Notes: generated by a model from the letters alone, not told the origin. DNA of 64,000 nt from Athripsodes cinereus (GCA_947579605.1 OX388312.1:24141313-24205312), one strand, 5' to 3'; counted from the stretch's first letter, positions 51,935-63,624 are shown. Numbers and translations are program-made.

Positions 51935-52315
51935 GCGAGATAGAGTGAGGAATGAGGATATTAGAAGAATGACTGGATGCAAGAGGTAGACGAGTGTTGT
52001 GGATAGAATGCGTGTGAATAAATTGAGATGGTTAGGTCATGTGGAACGAATGGAAGAGGAAAGAATGACTAACAGGATACACTTGTCTGAAAGTAAGGGT
52101 GTGAGGAAGCGCGAGCGTCCGAGAACTACATGGCTTGATCATGTAGATCTCGGACGTTATGAGTAAGAGAAATCGACGTGCGTGCATGAGAAATTGTATA
52201 ACAGTAGAAGAAGCGAAAGAAGTACGTAAGGACTGATCTATTTGGCGTTCCGTTCTCTCTGCCTACCCCACTTGATAGATAGAGAAAGATAGATAGATAG
52301 ACGTATGTAAGTACA
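51935..52315 (+). pseudogene. LINE X C-terminal end and 3' tail
   Basis: The frame reads LRDRVRNEDIRRMTGCKR, a stop, then DRMRVNKLRWLGHVERMEEE and RKRERPRTTWLDHV. Further on lie CCGTTCTCTCTGCCTACCCC and ACTTGATAGATAG with a (GATA)n tail. This is the usual end of an endonuclease-type LINE polyprotein, here 5' truncated. Tails of the same family lie at 17845 and 38262. Confidence 0.65.
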
Positions 52316-54684
52316 CTAGGCTAGAGCACAACAAATAAGAGGAAGAAATAAGGTTTCCGACTCGTATTCAATACTAATCTTGAAGTGTAATAAGGACCTA
52401 TAGCGCACGTAGGCTTAACTTCAGACTAATGCGTAGCGTGATGTGAACGTTGAAATTCTCATGGGAGAACCATGAAAGGTCTGTCAGGCCACTAAAGGGA
52501 CGATACGTTACACATTACAAAGTTGTCTAGCTACAGTAGGTAGATACCTATAAAGTGAGTGATATATATGCGCTGTCAACTTGCTTGTGAAATAATGCTG
52601 ATATGTAATAAGTTATAGCTGTACCCTATTGCTTACAACTAACTTGATACCAGTATGACCTGCTGAGACCCCAACGCATATAAATGTAGGTATGTTGTGG
52701 ATAGTACACACAATATAATACTTAAGGTTCTTCAGAAACGTGAAACAGAGGAAACATAGAAGTTTTATTACATCTGAAAAGTAGTTAATAAAATATATTT
52801 AACTCAATTAAACTTTTTATTTAATTTAAGTTCTTAGTTGGACTTTTTTATCAACTTAAACATGTAACATAATAGTTACTATATTTTTCTGGATGTATTG
52901 ATGTTTTTGTTTAGTGATGTTTATGTATGTGTTTTTATGTTTAAAAAGAACAGATTTAGGTAGTGTAGTGTATAATTTTCATTGTTTTATCTTTTTGTTA
53001 ACTAGACGTGGTACTAAGGGGACTCTTTACATCTTTCTAGTACTGAAAAATGTATTATTATTTACATTTACATATTGTTCATGTTCACATTTATATATTA
53101 TGCACATTTTGGCTCAATTACCATTAATTTGTCACGCTTCTGATGCCTCACTGCTTTGTATTTTTCATGTATTCTTTTTATGTATCTTATATAATTATGA
53201 TGAACGTGAAGTGTCCCGTAAGGGGCCTATGGGGAATGATTTACAATAAACAATATGTTGCGGATTATAACAAAGAAAACTATCGTTTCAGCTGTCTATT
53301 TTCTATAAAATTGAATAAATAAAACACATATTTCGACAAGTTGCTAAATAATTAGTATTTATATAATGGCAATCATCTTTAACGCTTTGCAGCAATTTGG
53401 AGTTATTTTTTCAGTATACGTAGGGGTTTGATTTAGATATAGATCGTCCGAATGAGAAGTTGAACTTAATTTGAAATATGCTAAGTGGGTTAATTTGTAT
53501 ATAACTTTCAGCATTAAATTGGTTCGTACTTCTTAGAAATAGTATTTTCTTAAAGATGGAGTTTGTACGATAATACTTATTTTAAAGTTTACTTATATAA
53601 CTTTACTTTATTACTCAGTTTCTTTTTTAACTCTTGAAATTGGCCTTATATTTATTTTTAAGAAGGAAAGGATGATGGTGGCTTTCAGTAAAGTGTTTTC
53701 CTTATATTATAATTTCTACGCTGCATTCTAGCAGTTTTACAGGTTCTGAAAAGTTTTTATTTTTCTAATTAAAAAGACTTTATTTGCAAGTAACTATGAA
53801 TTTATTTTATCCGTTATATTTGGTTTATTTTACTAACATGACTAATGAAAATGTTTTTAATTGTAAAATAATATATTATTAGCATATATCAGACTGTGTA
53901 CTCGAGCCAGTCTTTCTCTCCAGTGCTCCTTTCTCCGTTGGGCTCTCTTTGTGATGTCTAAAGGTACTTTTAGGTTCTGAGTTCTCAGTTCTAGACTGTT
54001 AATAGCCAGTGGTGTTGGGATGGGAAGGAACCTTGAAGGGTAATGATGAGGACCTGGTTAAGTCATGATACATTTATGCCTGCATTGTATGTTTTGGGTA
54101 CAACATTATATGTTTTGTGCATGGTGCATTTATTTTTTTCTATTTGTATGTGTTATACCGGCCAGCGTGCGCATGTTATAAATATATTTAAAAATTAATC
54201 ATAACTGTTAAAAAAAAATAATTAAAATAAACGTCAAAAACAGTGGTGGTCCTAGCTTTTCGCCGAATTCATCCGCCGTGATGACCGTTACTGAACACAA
54301 AAACCCTAGATTTAGTACCGTAGTACAAAAATAAGCCTAATAAAAATCCTCAAAACATTGAACTTGTCGAATGTAATTGATGATTGAAGAAACTCGAGAA
54401 TAAATTGCTTTAAATTTGAATAAGACATGAATATTTATAAGATGTTTAATCGCTCTCAAAGTTAAAATATTTATTGTGCAGTAGCTATACAACAATTCTT
54501 AGCTTGTGATTCTATTATCAGCTTTTATAGGCTCTATTAAGTAAATTGTGTCGAAATTTGACTTTTTAATGTTTGCAAATTTACATTATTTTCCAACATT
54601 GCCTTCTCGTTATATTGAGGAGAAACTCCAACGGGCAGAACTAATTTTAATTACAAACTTTACCCATTAGAGTACTGAAATAAA
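52316..54684. other. AT-rich stretch, possible LINE 3' UTR debris
   Basis: 52800-53270 (ending GTGTCCCGTAAGGGGCCTAT then GGGGAATGATTTACAATAAA) resembles a Jockey-like 3' UTR in style, but no homologous copy in the window proves it. 53900-54240 is also unassigned. The reading frame at 52914 looks spurious. Confidence 0.3.
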
Positions 54685-54945
54685 AAAATAACTCAGGGAG
54701 TACTGAACAGAAAATAAGTCTCCCACTATTTTCTGGAAGTTTTCGACTGTCCTGTAAATGGTATATATTCTTAAAGCATCATGAATAATAATATATTTAA
54801 CATTTTTAATTCAACGATAATTTATTTATTTCATCCATCTTGAATGTCCTATTTTTTTTTAAATTAACACGGAGTAGACGACATGCGTCTTTATTAAATG
54901 TACCTAATTAGGTACTAACTAGTGAGATACACTATGATAGAATGC
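54685..54945 (+). repeat. rep-A retroposon, degraded long copy
   Basis: GTCTCCCACTATTTTCTGGA, AGTTTTCGACTGTCCTGTAAA, TTCAACGATAATTTATTTATTT and CATCCATCTTGAATGTCC in family order. Confidence 0.55.
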
Positions 54946-54978
54946 CCGACGATAGTTGACCAAAAAAAAACACTGTTC

Positions 54979-55690
54979 TACCGTCCGCAAGGGTTCCGTC
55001 GGCCCGGGCATTCCTCTTTTGTGGTGTTCTCACTTTGGCGAATATCGCCAGGGCACTAAAATATCGCCAGCCATTTGAACCGTGTGAACAAAATGACAGC
55101 TAGTCTGAAACGATAAAAACCAGTAGAAACGATATCGTCTCAAGTTGACCACCTTCCAACTTTTTCTCTGGTTGAGCGATTCGCGCATGTGTAGATGTGC
55201 GCGACGTCCGTAACTATGATTAAAACTTTATAACCTATAAATTTTATAAATGTTTCCCGCTTCGTGACAGCTGTTATCTTTGTTGTTGGTTTGTGGCGTT
55301 TGTTTCCTTAATAAAAAAGGCGCATTTTAACCTCTACTATAACATTTTCGACTTATAATAAACACTTCGCGATCTCCATCTCGACGCCATTTTGAAAACA
55401 GTGTCAAAATCAAAGCGCATCTGACAGATCGTTTCTATATCGGTGGACTGTGTGAACAGGTGTGACGATCAATGGGTGTCCGGCGAATTTTGTTTTTTCG
55501 CCTGGCGATATATTTTGAAATTCGCCTGGCGATATTCGCCAAATGTGAACACCCCATTTCACAATACATCGTTCCTATGAGAACGACATCAGAGCGCAGG
55601 GAAGAAGTGACGCGATTGGCACAGAGACGTTCTGAATAGAGGAGGCTGGCTTCTGTCCTGTGCTCCCAAGAGGAGCTTGAGGGCGATGAT
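54979..55690 (+). repeat. LINE C-terminal relic split by Harbinger MITE
   Basis: 54979-55019 and 55557-55690 match consecutive parts of the LINE at 22129-22507: GGGTTCCGTCGGCCCGGGC, then CACAATACATCGTTCCTATG, AGAACGACATCAGAGCGCAG. The insertion at 55020-55556 interrupts it. Confidence 0.7.
55020..55556 (+). mobile_element. Harbinger-derived MITE, 537 bp, complete
   Basis: Inverted ends TGTGGTGTTCTCACTTTGGCG (left) and the reverse complement of TGGGGTGTTCACATTTGGCG (right), with GAATATCGCCAGG following in both. TTT on each side (55017-55019, 55557-55559) fits the 3-bp duplications of PIF/Harbinger. The first 270 bp match the 5' leaders of the MADF-bearing copies at 17044 and 27435; all coding sequence is gone. 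Confidence 0.85.
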
Positions 55691-56337
55691 GATGAGTTAC
55701 AATATGATGGAAAAGCTCCTACATATTATCATCCATACAATAATGTAATAAATTTTATTCTATTGTGTTTGGCTGTTTAGAGCGTCACTCACGAACAGAG
55801 ATTAGCTTTGATTCAATTCTTTGTCCTGTTATTTTTTTCCCCGGCAGTCAATTATTGTCCTAAGTGCATTCTGTCCATAAATTAGCAGCTGCCGTTTGGT
55901 AAATTCAGTGATTTGTGGAATAAACTGCTAATTCTGATATTATTTTTTTAAAGTGATTCTTAGTATCAAATATTAAAATTTAATATTTTAAGAATAATAT
56001 CACACGGCTATAAAATTTCAAACAAAAACTTGAATGCCTCAATCAACGAACAGGTTTTTAAGAGCTTGACTCAATAAAAATATTCGCATTTGCGTCCTTA
56101 AAAATATGTTATATGTTATAATTATAAACTGAAAAATGTTAACACCCTTACAGAGAAAATGCATGTTTACACCTGTCTAGAATGAGAATAGTTATCCTTG
56201 ATTAAACTAATCCTTACTCATAAAAATGTTCATTATCAATATTATTGTTTGTCCTTTAGTCATGGATCATGGTCATAATCATTATTTAATAATTTTCGCC
56301 ATTAACTTTGGAAGTAAAAATGTGCTTGTTACGGCAC
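55691..56337. other. AT-rich non-coding stretch
   Basis: Nothing recognised. Confidence 0.3.
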
Positions 56338-56410
56338 CAGGTACTACTACAATCCCATCACGGCATATTACAAAAGTGGGTAGCCAGCAGATCAGCCGCA
56401 TGCAATAAAC
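56338..56410 (-). repeat. rep-A 3' end
   Basis: TACTACTAC, CCCATCACGGCATATTAC, AAAGTGGGTAGCCAGCAGAT, CAGCCGCATGCAATAAA. 5' truncated. Confidence 0.65.
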
Positions 56411-56797
56411 TGTAGCTATGTATAGTTATCATAGAATACTCCTATTTCCTTTAGCGAGACCGAGTATTTAGCTAGTGATGCAAGTATATATAATACGATA
56501 CAATAATGAAATAGGCATCCTTCTCGTATATACCTACCTATTCTACTAATACGTATTTATACAATTACAAACGCAATTAAACTTTAAGTTTAGGCACTTG
56601 AGAATTCCTTTACTTGTTTAAAACTTTCTGTTAATTACATTTTTACGCCAACATGATGTCGGTGTAAGTTTTGATAGAGAAATAAAAGCTATGGTATCTA
56701 CTAAGTATTAATATGTATTTTACCTTGTAACGTTGTAAATATTAAATTGGATAAATATATAATTCCATCTTTGTTTGCCATCAAGCCATTTGCTTTT

Positions 56798-57000
56798 TGA
56801 AGGACCCTCGGAAACTTAATAAATAGGTCTTCCACTCTTTCTAGTAAGATTTCGAGTGTCTTGTAAAAAACAGGTATTCGTAAAACATCACGTATTAAGA
56901 CATTTTAGATTTTCAATTCAACGATGACGTATGCCTCTCATCCTTAATGCTTTAATTTTATTGGCGTGGAGAGGACAGCTTGCATATTTTTTTGACACGA
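56798..57000 (+). repeat. rep-A retroposon, long copy
   Basis: GGTCTTCCACTCTTTCTAGTA, TTTCGAGTGTCTTGTAAAAA, CGTAAAACATCACGTATTAAG and GGCGTGGAGAGGACAGCTTG; the 3' end is lost. Confidence 0.6.
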
Positions 57001-57356
57001 TTAACACAATACACGGCGTGAGCCTTTTACATACTTAACAAAAAAGTTTGAAGGACAATAACAAAAAAAAAATGAACAATTGTACACAGTCATAGACATT
57101 GCAAAACCACAAGTCAAAATTAATATAAAATCCATGCAATTATAATTCATAAAAAAAGTTCTATAATAATAAGCATGTACCTACCTAAATAAGTAAGTAT
57201 ATATAACTTTAGTGAAAGCACGTCAAAGAAGTAAAATTAAATAGGCCAAGACACAGTTCAAAAAATTGATTTATCCAGAATTCGATTCGATATTAAACTA
57301 TTACATGTTGTTTATTTATTCATTAATATAGGGTCTATCTATCTATCTATCTATCT

Positions 57357-57462
57357 ACATCATCATAGTATCTTCCACAATTGGGGTAGCAAGCAGACTA
57401 ATTGTCGTCTCCGTGGCAGTAAAAGATTAAGATATGCAGTATGGGGGGCACATTATTTACCA
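57357..57462 (-). repeat. rep-A fragment with (ATCT)n tail
   Basis: CTATCTATCTATCTATC precedes ATCATAGTATCTTCCACAAT and TGGGGTAGCAAGCAGAC. The tail resembles that of LINE X. Confidence 0.55.
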
Positions 57463-57477
57463 TATTGTAGCATATAC

Positions 57478-57509
<32 letters not shown>

Positions 57510-57632
57510 CTTTATTGCACAAAATTAGTATACAAAGAAGAAAAAACATGGTAACATAACAATAAAATACATAATTTTGTGCAATGGGCGAGTTTATTGC
57601 TGAAGCGCAATATCTTCCAACTAACCCATAAT
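57478..57632 (-). repeat. LINE Z 3' end with (TAA)n tail
   Basis: The (TAA)n run at 57480-57509 is the tail; TCTTTATTGCACAAAATTAG and TTTTGTGCAATGGGCGAG follow. Hairpin arms are ATTGC (57596-57600) and GCAAT (57607-57611), both changed relative to the other copies so that pairing is kept. Confidence 0.7.
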
Positions 57633-58230
57633 ACGAAGTCTTCATTTCATAAAAGTGTTTGAACGACAAATTTTAGTCGTATTTTTCAAATTAACAATTA
57701 ATTAACAAGATAATAAATAAAGTACCTACCTACCGACTTACTCTATCGTATATTAAATACATTATACTGAACTTTTACTTGTCACACTTTTACAATATGA
57801 CGTCGTGCTTAAAAGGTCCCCATTAGTAAAGTTCTATTAAAAGTTTTATTATAAAGAGTCTAAGGGTTATTTTCGTAATAAATTTCTTCTTTACAATTTA
57901 AATTTAAATTGTTTTTTTTTTCAATGAGTGTTGGAAGGAGGTAAATAATGGCTTACGTAATATTCTAACTGGTGTCATGAAAATAATTAATGTTCATTAA
58001 ATAGAAACTCTCATAATTACATTTTTTCATTTTTAATTTAAGTACTTTATTGTTTAGTAATTAATCTTAAGTGTTCATTTATTTATCATTCTTATTTTTT
58101 TATACTTAGGTTAATCCTCATGAATTATTTTTTTATACTTAAGTTTTATAATACCTAATAATACTCGTGTCTTCAATTGACTTTAATTCTAAGGTATACA
58201 TTTTCATTTTAATTTTTCTTTAATTCCGTC
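57633..58230. other. AT-rich non-coding stretch
   Basis: Nothing recognised. Confidence 0.3.
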
Positions 58231-58480
58231 AACGTGGATCACCCGGCAAAGAATTGGTTTCCCGCTATTTTCTGTAAGTTTTCGAGTGACCTGTCAAAGG
58301 TAGGTGTTCGAAAAATAAAGACAATTAACATCTCAAATTCAGTGATGAGGTTTGTGACCTATCGTGAATGTCTTGATTTTTGTTGGCACGGAGAGGACAG
58401 CTTGGATGCTTTTTGCATGCAGCTGGTCTGCTGGTTACCCCGTTTGTGCTGGTTACCCCATTTGTGCAGTCACTCAATAA
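58231..58480 (+). mobile_element. rep-A retroposon, long copy
   Basis: CACCCGGCAAAGAATTGGTT, CCCGCTATTTTCTGTAAGTT, TTCGAGTGACCTGTCAAAGG, AGTGATGAGGTTTGTGACC and GCACGGAGAGGACAGCTTGG. Near the end TGCTGGTTACCCCRTTTGTG is duplicated in tandem. Confidence 0.7.
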
Positions 58481-58533
58481 CACATTCATTATATAAACCA
58501 AGTAAACTCCGTAAAAAAATTTTTCCTGAAAAT

Positions 58534-58850
58534 TATTATTCAGCATCAATTCAGCGATGAGGTGTACCACCAATTCTAAAATTCTTAATTTTTTTAAGTA
58601 TGGAAAAGACAAGTGGAACTCCTGGTAAAAAAAAGGTCCCCTACTCTTTTTTGTAAGTTTTCGAGTGTCCTGTAAAGACAGGTATTTCTCATAAAACATC
58701 TTCTATTCAGCGATGAAGCATACCACCTACTCTAAATATCTCACTTTTATTGGTACGGATTGGACGATATATATTTATATTTATAATATGCAGTTGGTCT
58801 AGTGGCTACCTCACTTGAGAGAGATGCCGAGGGATAGTATAGATATAAAG
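58534..58850 (+). repeat. Two further rep-A pieces in tandem
   Basis: A core piece (CAATTCAGCGATGAGGTGTA, 58547) is followed by a longer copy from 58612: CCCCTACTCTTTTTTGTAAG, TTTTCGAGTGTCCTGTAAAG, TTCAGCGATGAAGCATACCA, TTGGTCTAGTGGCTACCTCA. The end is worn. Confidence 0.6.
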
Positions 58851-60784
58851 ATAGAAGTATTGAGATGAGACTTTTTATCATGAGAAGTTCTGATGGAGCA
58901 ACCCTCATTCACTCGTTTAAAAGTTCTGACATTTGATAACTGTTTGCTGTCAACGATAAAACTAGCCTCACAGTATTCTACTGTCGCCTGTCACACAACT
59001 GGAGTGACATAATGACAAATCCGATACATTCTTCCCGAGACACATCAGCGCGAATAATAAATTCTAATTAATTTACTATTATTGTTGTTCGGCTATTGGG
59101 AACTTTGAAATGATACATTTTTGGAAATGAGTGGCAGCCATCAATTATGTACCACTAATATTATGCATACAGCGATTTGATCTTTAACCTCTTCTTGGAA
59201 CACAAAATGGAAACATCCTATTTGATTGAGTGTTATTTATTGTGTGTGTGACTGTAGAACTGAGTAATCTATGTCATATCGACTTTTTTTCTATAAATTT
59301 AAAGTACATATAATTTGATTTTTATATGCACACTTTAATTATATTAACACTTTTAAAATATATTTTATTATATGTCAACGAAAAACTAGTAATAATACTG
59401 CAAACTGTTTTGGTTTATTAACTATGTAACTCATATTTTGTAGTGTAAACTTTTTTTTTGTAATGAGGAGATATCCTTCATGGACACCTAAATAGGTAGT
59501 GCCGGACTCCTATCACCTCTCATTCTTCTTTGCAACCCCGGTTCCCACAGTGTATACTGCTTACTGTTTGTTTGCGTGAAATAAAATAAAATAACTACTA
59601 GAGTATCATCTTTGTCAGTTCACATGCACAATGAGTAATAAATCAGCCATTTTGCTGAAAATTTGTTCTGCACTTATAAAATATGTCACAAATATATAAT
59701 GAATTAAACAAATAGGAGCCACGTATATACTGTGAAAAAACCTACCTTCATAGAGAACCTTTAAATATTTTTTTAATGTAAATAATAAATCAACATTCCA
59801 CATAACAAAGCAGAAGATGAAAGCATATTATATAAAATATAAAAAGAGCGTTATAAAAGCATACGCGAGCGGAAGTCCTGTTTTGATGTCGATTCTTAGT
59901 AAATATATTGAAATTAAATATAATTCCATGAAATTCAGTACGGGAGATTATATTTCGCTGTCTGAACTCAATAATTACTCTCTTCAAAAATCCTGAAATT
60001 TTCACGATTGACACATAAAAAAATCATTTTTTTCTGACACATCATACAAATTTAATTGTTTTTAAATTAAATAATTTGGAATAAAGCATAAACCTCTCTC
60101 CTCTTGTCATTGATTGTCAATAGATTTAAATATGAATAAATCATTCTCATTATGGATGCGTCGCTAATAGTGAAAAAAATAACGATACATAGATTGAAAA
60201 TTTAAATTAGCGTTATATATTAATTTTTGCGTTACTTTTTTTCTTTAAAATTGTGGTTTCGTTATACTATTGCGTATTATAAAGTAGGTACTTTCCTTAA
60301 TTCCTCTTTTCAAAGAAGGATAAATGCTACATCTTTATTATGTACACTCTGAACGAATCAATTACGGCATCAACAATATTTCTACCTACTCACTGTTTGT
60401 TTGCAAAGCTTGTTCTTTTATATTAAGTTACTGGAAAGAAATCGTTCAATTTTGAATAGATTAGGTAGGTACCATCTTTCTTTATACATAATTTGATACA
60501 CGGCTCGTTCACAGAATCAATAGGCTGTGTTTCCTTTTCAAAATAAAATATTATAGATACGTACCATCCCTTAAAAAAGAAGTTAGTGTTATATTATACT
60601 CAGTGCTTATATTATGAAAGAAGTTGTTAGTACTTATTGGCCCATCTACAAAGAATGATTAATGAGCTGGTACAATATTACTATTATCACTTTTTGAAAG
60701 TCTCTCTTTCGAAATTATCACGTTTTTAACGTCAGTTATAATGACGCTCTTGAAAATGCTTCAGACATAAGAATTGATACTAGG
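58851..60784. other. AT-rich non-coding stretch
   Basis: No gene, repeat unit or structured RNA recognised. Confidence 0.3.
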
Positions 60785-60895
60785 AACGAGCAGGTTCTCC
60801 TCTCCATATAAATAAAAAATAAGACATTAGGTAAAGAAAGGTTGTATACCACGTCGCTTTCATGAAGATGTCGAATGTTTGATTTGTGATATTTG
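60785..60895 (-). repeat. rep-A fragment
   Basis: TCCTCTCCATATAAATAAAAA, ATAAGACATTAGGTAAAGA and GTATACCACGTCGCTTTCAT keep the order of the reverse core. Weak. Confidence 0.35.
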
Positions 60896-61911
60896 CAAAT
60901 ACCTATTTTTCACATGACACACGAAAATTTTCAGAGAAGAGAAAATTTTCTTTTGCGAATTTCCACGAAGAGATTTCTTGTTTAATTTTCACGTTAAATA
61001 TTTTAATAAGCAATTCAATTAAATAAAATTAGGTATATTTATTAAAGTTAAGTAATATGGAAAATAATTAATTAGACTATATTGAAAATACATGAATAAC
61101 AAAGAAACTCTTGTTTGCTTATATACCTACACTAAGAAGAAACGAAATCAGTGAAGATGATAATACGACCTTCTCAGAGGCGGCTGGTGGATTAAAATAG
61201 TGAGGTTCCGGAGAATTTATAAAAAAAAATACGTTTACATAGAAAACTTAGACTTCCTTCTTTGAGGCACATCCATGATGGCGAAGTAAGGAGCACTATA
61301 TTATTTAAAGAATCCAGTAATTATTTTTATAGTATTTTTTATTGGAGCAAATTGAATAGAAATATTTTAAATTTATAAAGAAAGTGAACTGAACCGTATC
61401 AACGCTCCTAAGGAAGAACTACCCTTGTATGTATCTACCTACTCCATGATATGAAATTTCAAAGAATTTACGAAATAACAAACTTTATTAACTTTTTTTA
61501 ATTAAAATTTTCAATTATATAAATTTCCTTTCACATTGAATTTAATATTTTTTACAAGTCTCGTACAACTATATTTCATTTTTATTTGCAAACGTACTTT
61601 TTTATTCATATGTAATTTTTAATAATATTACTTTTTATGCTTTATATTATCAATGATTTACACAATTCAAATATGGAATAAGTTGTCTGTTCGTTGCACC
61701 GATTGAATTTGCTAGCTTTATCTTCATGTGTGGAGGTGACACGAGTGCACAAACGTAATACAATATTGGATAAAATAAAGATTATATTTTTTTATTGTGA
61801 AACTGGATTGATAAAAAACCCAAATACACCCTAATACGTTTACGTGACGTAAACTGACAGCGGAATGTTTCAAACCCAAGATTTTTTCATTGAAAGTCTA
61901 CCATCAAATTG
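60896..61911. other. AT-rich non-coding stretch
   Basis: Nothing recognised. Confidence 0.3.
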
Positions 61912-62116
61912 CTGAGGCCTGAGTCAAAACACATTTTAGCGTTACGTTTTCGTTTTACAAACGTTCGAATGTAGACGACGTTGCGCCAAAGTGTCAATTT
62001 TCGTAACAACTGTGTATTTTAGCTACTAAATTGACACATGTTCGCAACGTCGTCTATATTTGAAAGTTAACGGAACGAAAACGTAACGTTAAAATGTGTT
62101 TTGACTCAGGCCTCAG
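61912..62116. mobile_element. Palindromic MITE, 205 bp
   Basis: The arms begin CTGAGGCCTGAGTCAAAACA and are mirrored at 62097-62116. Pairing continues inward through CATTTTAGCGTTACGTTTTCG and GTAGACGACGTTGCG to a short centre at about 62010, so almost the whole element folds on itself. A single arm is seen at 5707. No certain target duplication. Confidence 0.85.
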
Positions 62117-62283
62117 GTCATCTCGATTATGCATAATATACCCAAAAGAGACTAAGTATGTTATGCAAGTTATTTTGCACATAATTTTTATTTAAATAAT
62201 TATACGGTACTTTTTGACTAATAAAAATAATCTCTTATTGACGTATTTACAATCACGTAATTTTCATTTATCTGTCAATTCCA

Positions 62284-62545
62284 TTGAAGCATAACGCACA
62301 AGTGGGGTCGCCAGCAAATTAACTGAATGTTATAGACATGAAAGCTGTTTCCTTCGTTCCAACAAAAAAGGGAAGATATTCAGAATGGGTGGCATACTTC
62401 ATCGCTGAATCGAAGATATTAAATGTCTTATTCGTGATGTTTGTGAAGAACGCCTGCCTTTTACAGGAACATACAGAAATAAGTGGGAGATCTATTATTT
62501 GCTTAAGACTCTACGAAAAACGACTATCATTCCGAGTCATGGTAC
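62284..62545 (-). mobile_element. rep-A retroposon, long copy
   Basis: AAGCATAACGCACAAGTGGG, GGTCGCCAGCAAATTAACTG, TTCAGAATGGGTGGCATACT, CATCGCTGAATCGAAGATAT and GAACGCCTGCCTTTTACAGG, reverse orientation. Confidence 0.65.
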
Positions 62546-63019
62546 AAGTATTAATCATTTTAATATTCGTATTAAATATGATTATATAAAACTGTATACC
62601 TACACAAAATTCACAGTTTAACTGTGTCATATAACGGGTATATCTCACCTGAGATATCGTGCTGTTAATATGCCGTTAAAATTCTTACTTGTGTCCACAT
62701 GTCCGACAGAATGCTAAATTTTATGACATGGGGAAATTACAGGTACGTTGTTGAATGTCCTTTGTTTTGTCTTTTATCCAAGATACGAGTGTACCCACAT
62801 TACAAAATCTGACCGATTTCTCGAGATCGATAAATGAGTTATTAATATTAATATTTTTATAATATTTTTCTTAGGACTTGTATTTTAGGTATTTTTTCTA
62901 CAATTATTCTTACTGTGAAAAGATATTTGATTATATAATAATTTATTTTCAAATAAGTGGTTAAATTTGTTTTGGAAATTTTTCCATTTACCAAATTGTC
63001 TCTCTACGTACTTATAGTT
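62546..63019. other. AT-rich non-coding stretch
   Basis: Nothing recognised. Confidence 0.3.
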
Positions 63020-63175
63020 TCAAGGCAATTCCGATAACTGGGATAACCAGTAAATTTTCTGCGTGTAAGAAATTCAAGATAGGCGGCATACCTCGTCGCT
63101 GAATTGAATATGTAAAATGTTACAGAATAGGGCGGGAGATCTATTCTTGGCCGAAAACTCCGCGGAATGGAACTG
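63020..63175 (-). repeat. rep-A retroposon, degraded
   Basis: ATTCAAGATAGGCGGCATACC, TCGTCGCTGAATTGAATATG, GGCGGGAGATCTATTCTTGG and CGAAAACTCCGCGG in family order. Confidence 0.5.
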
Positions 63176-63624
63176 AAACATTTCAACAGTTGAAAAAATT
63201 CTGTGATTTTGTGCAATTACCTGACGTAAACAATATCATATAGTATAAAGTTTATCCAATAATCTAAAACATTTATCATGTTATCGAGAAATAAAGTAAG
63301 TGGTTGACTAACAACAGCCCCGTAGCTATATGAAACAATACTGACTGAAGATTATATTCAACCCTCATTACCTTCTATGTTCTCCTATTACTGTCCTTAC
63401 CATTTCTTCCATCGTGTTCCTCTACATCCCCTCATTCATGACAACTTGCAAATGACAGGTAGAATTATTTGCGGCTGTTTTGACATTATTATAATATAGG
63501 GAGAACCTACTTACGTACCTTAACGAGTATAAGGTATAAAGAAAATTATTAGTCAAGACCTTAAGTCATATTCAGAACTTAAAATGATGGTTCGATTTGT
63601 CATTTATAAACAACAACAGAGCAA
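63176..63624. other. AT-rich non-coding stretch
   Basis: Nothing recognised; the same holds for 63776-64000. Confidence 0.3.

Noticed and set aside
52914..53249. 111-residue hydrophobic frame
   Set aside because: AT-rich with biased F/L/I content, no domain; likely LINE 3' UTR or random.
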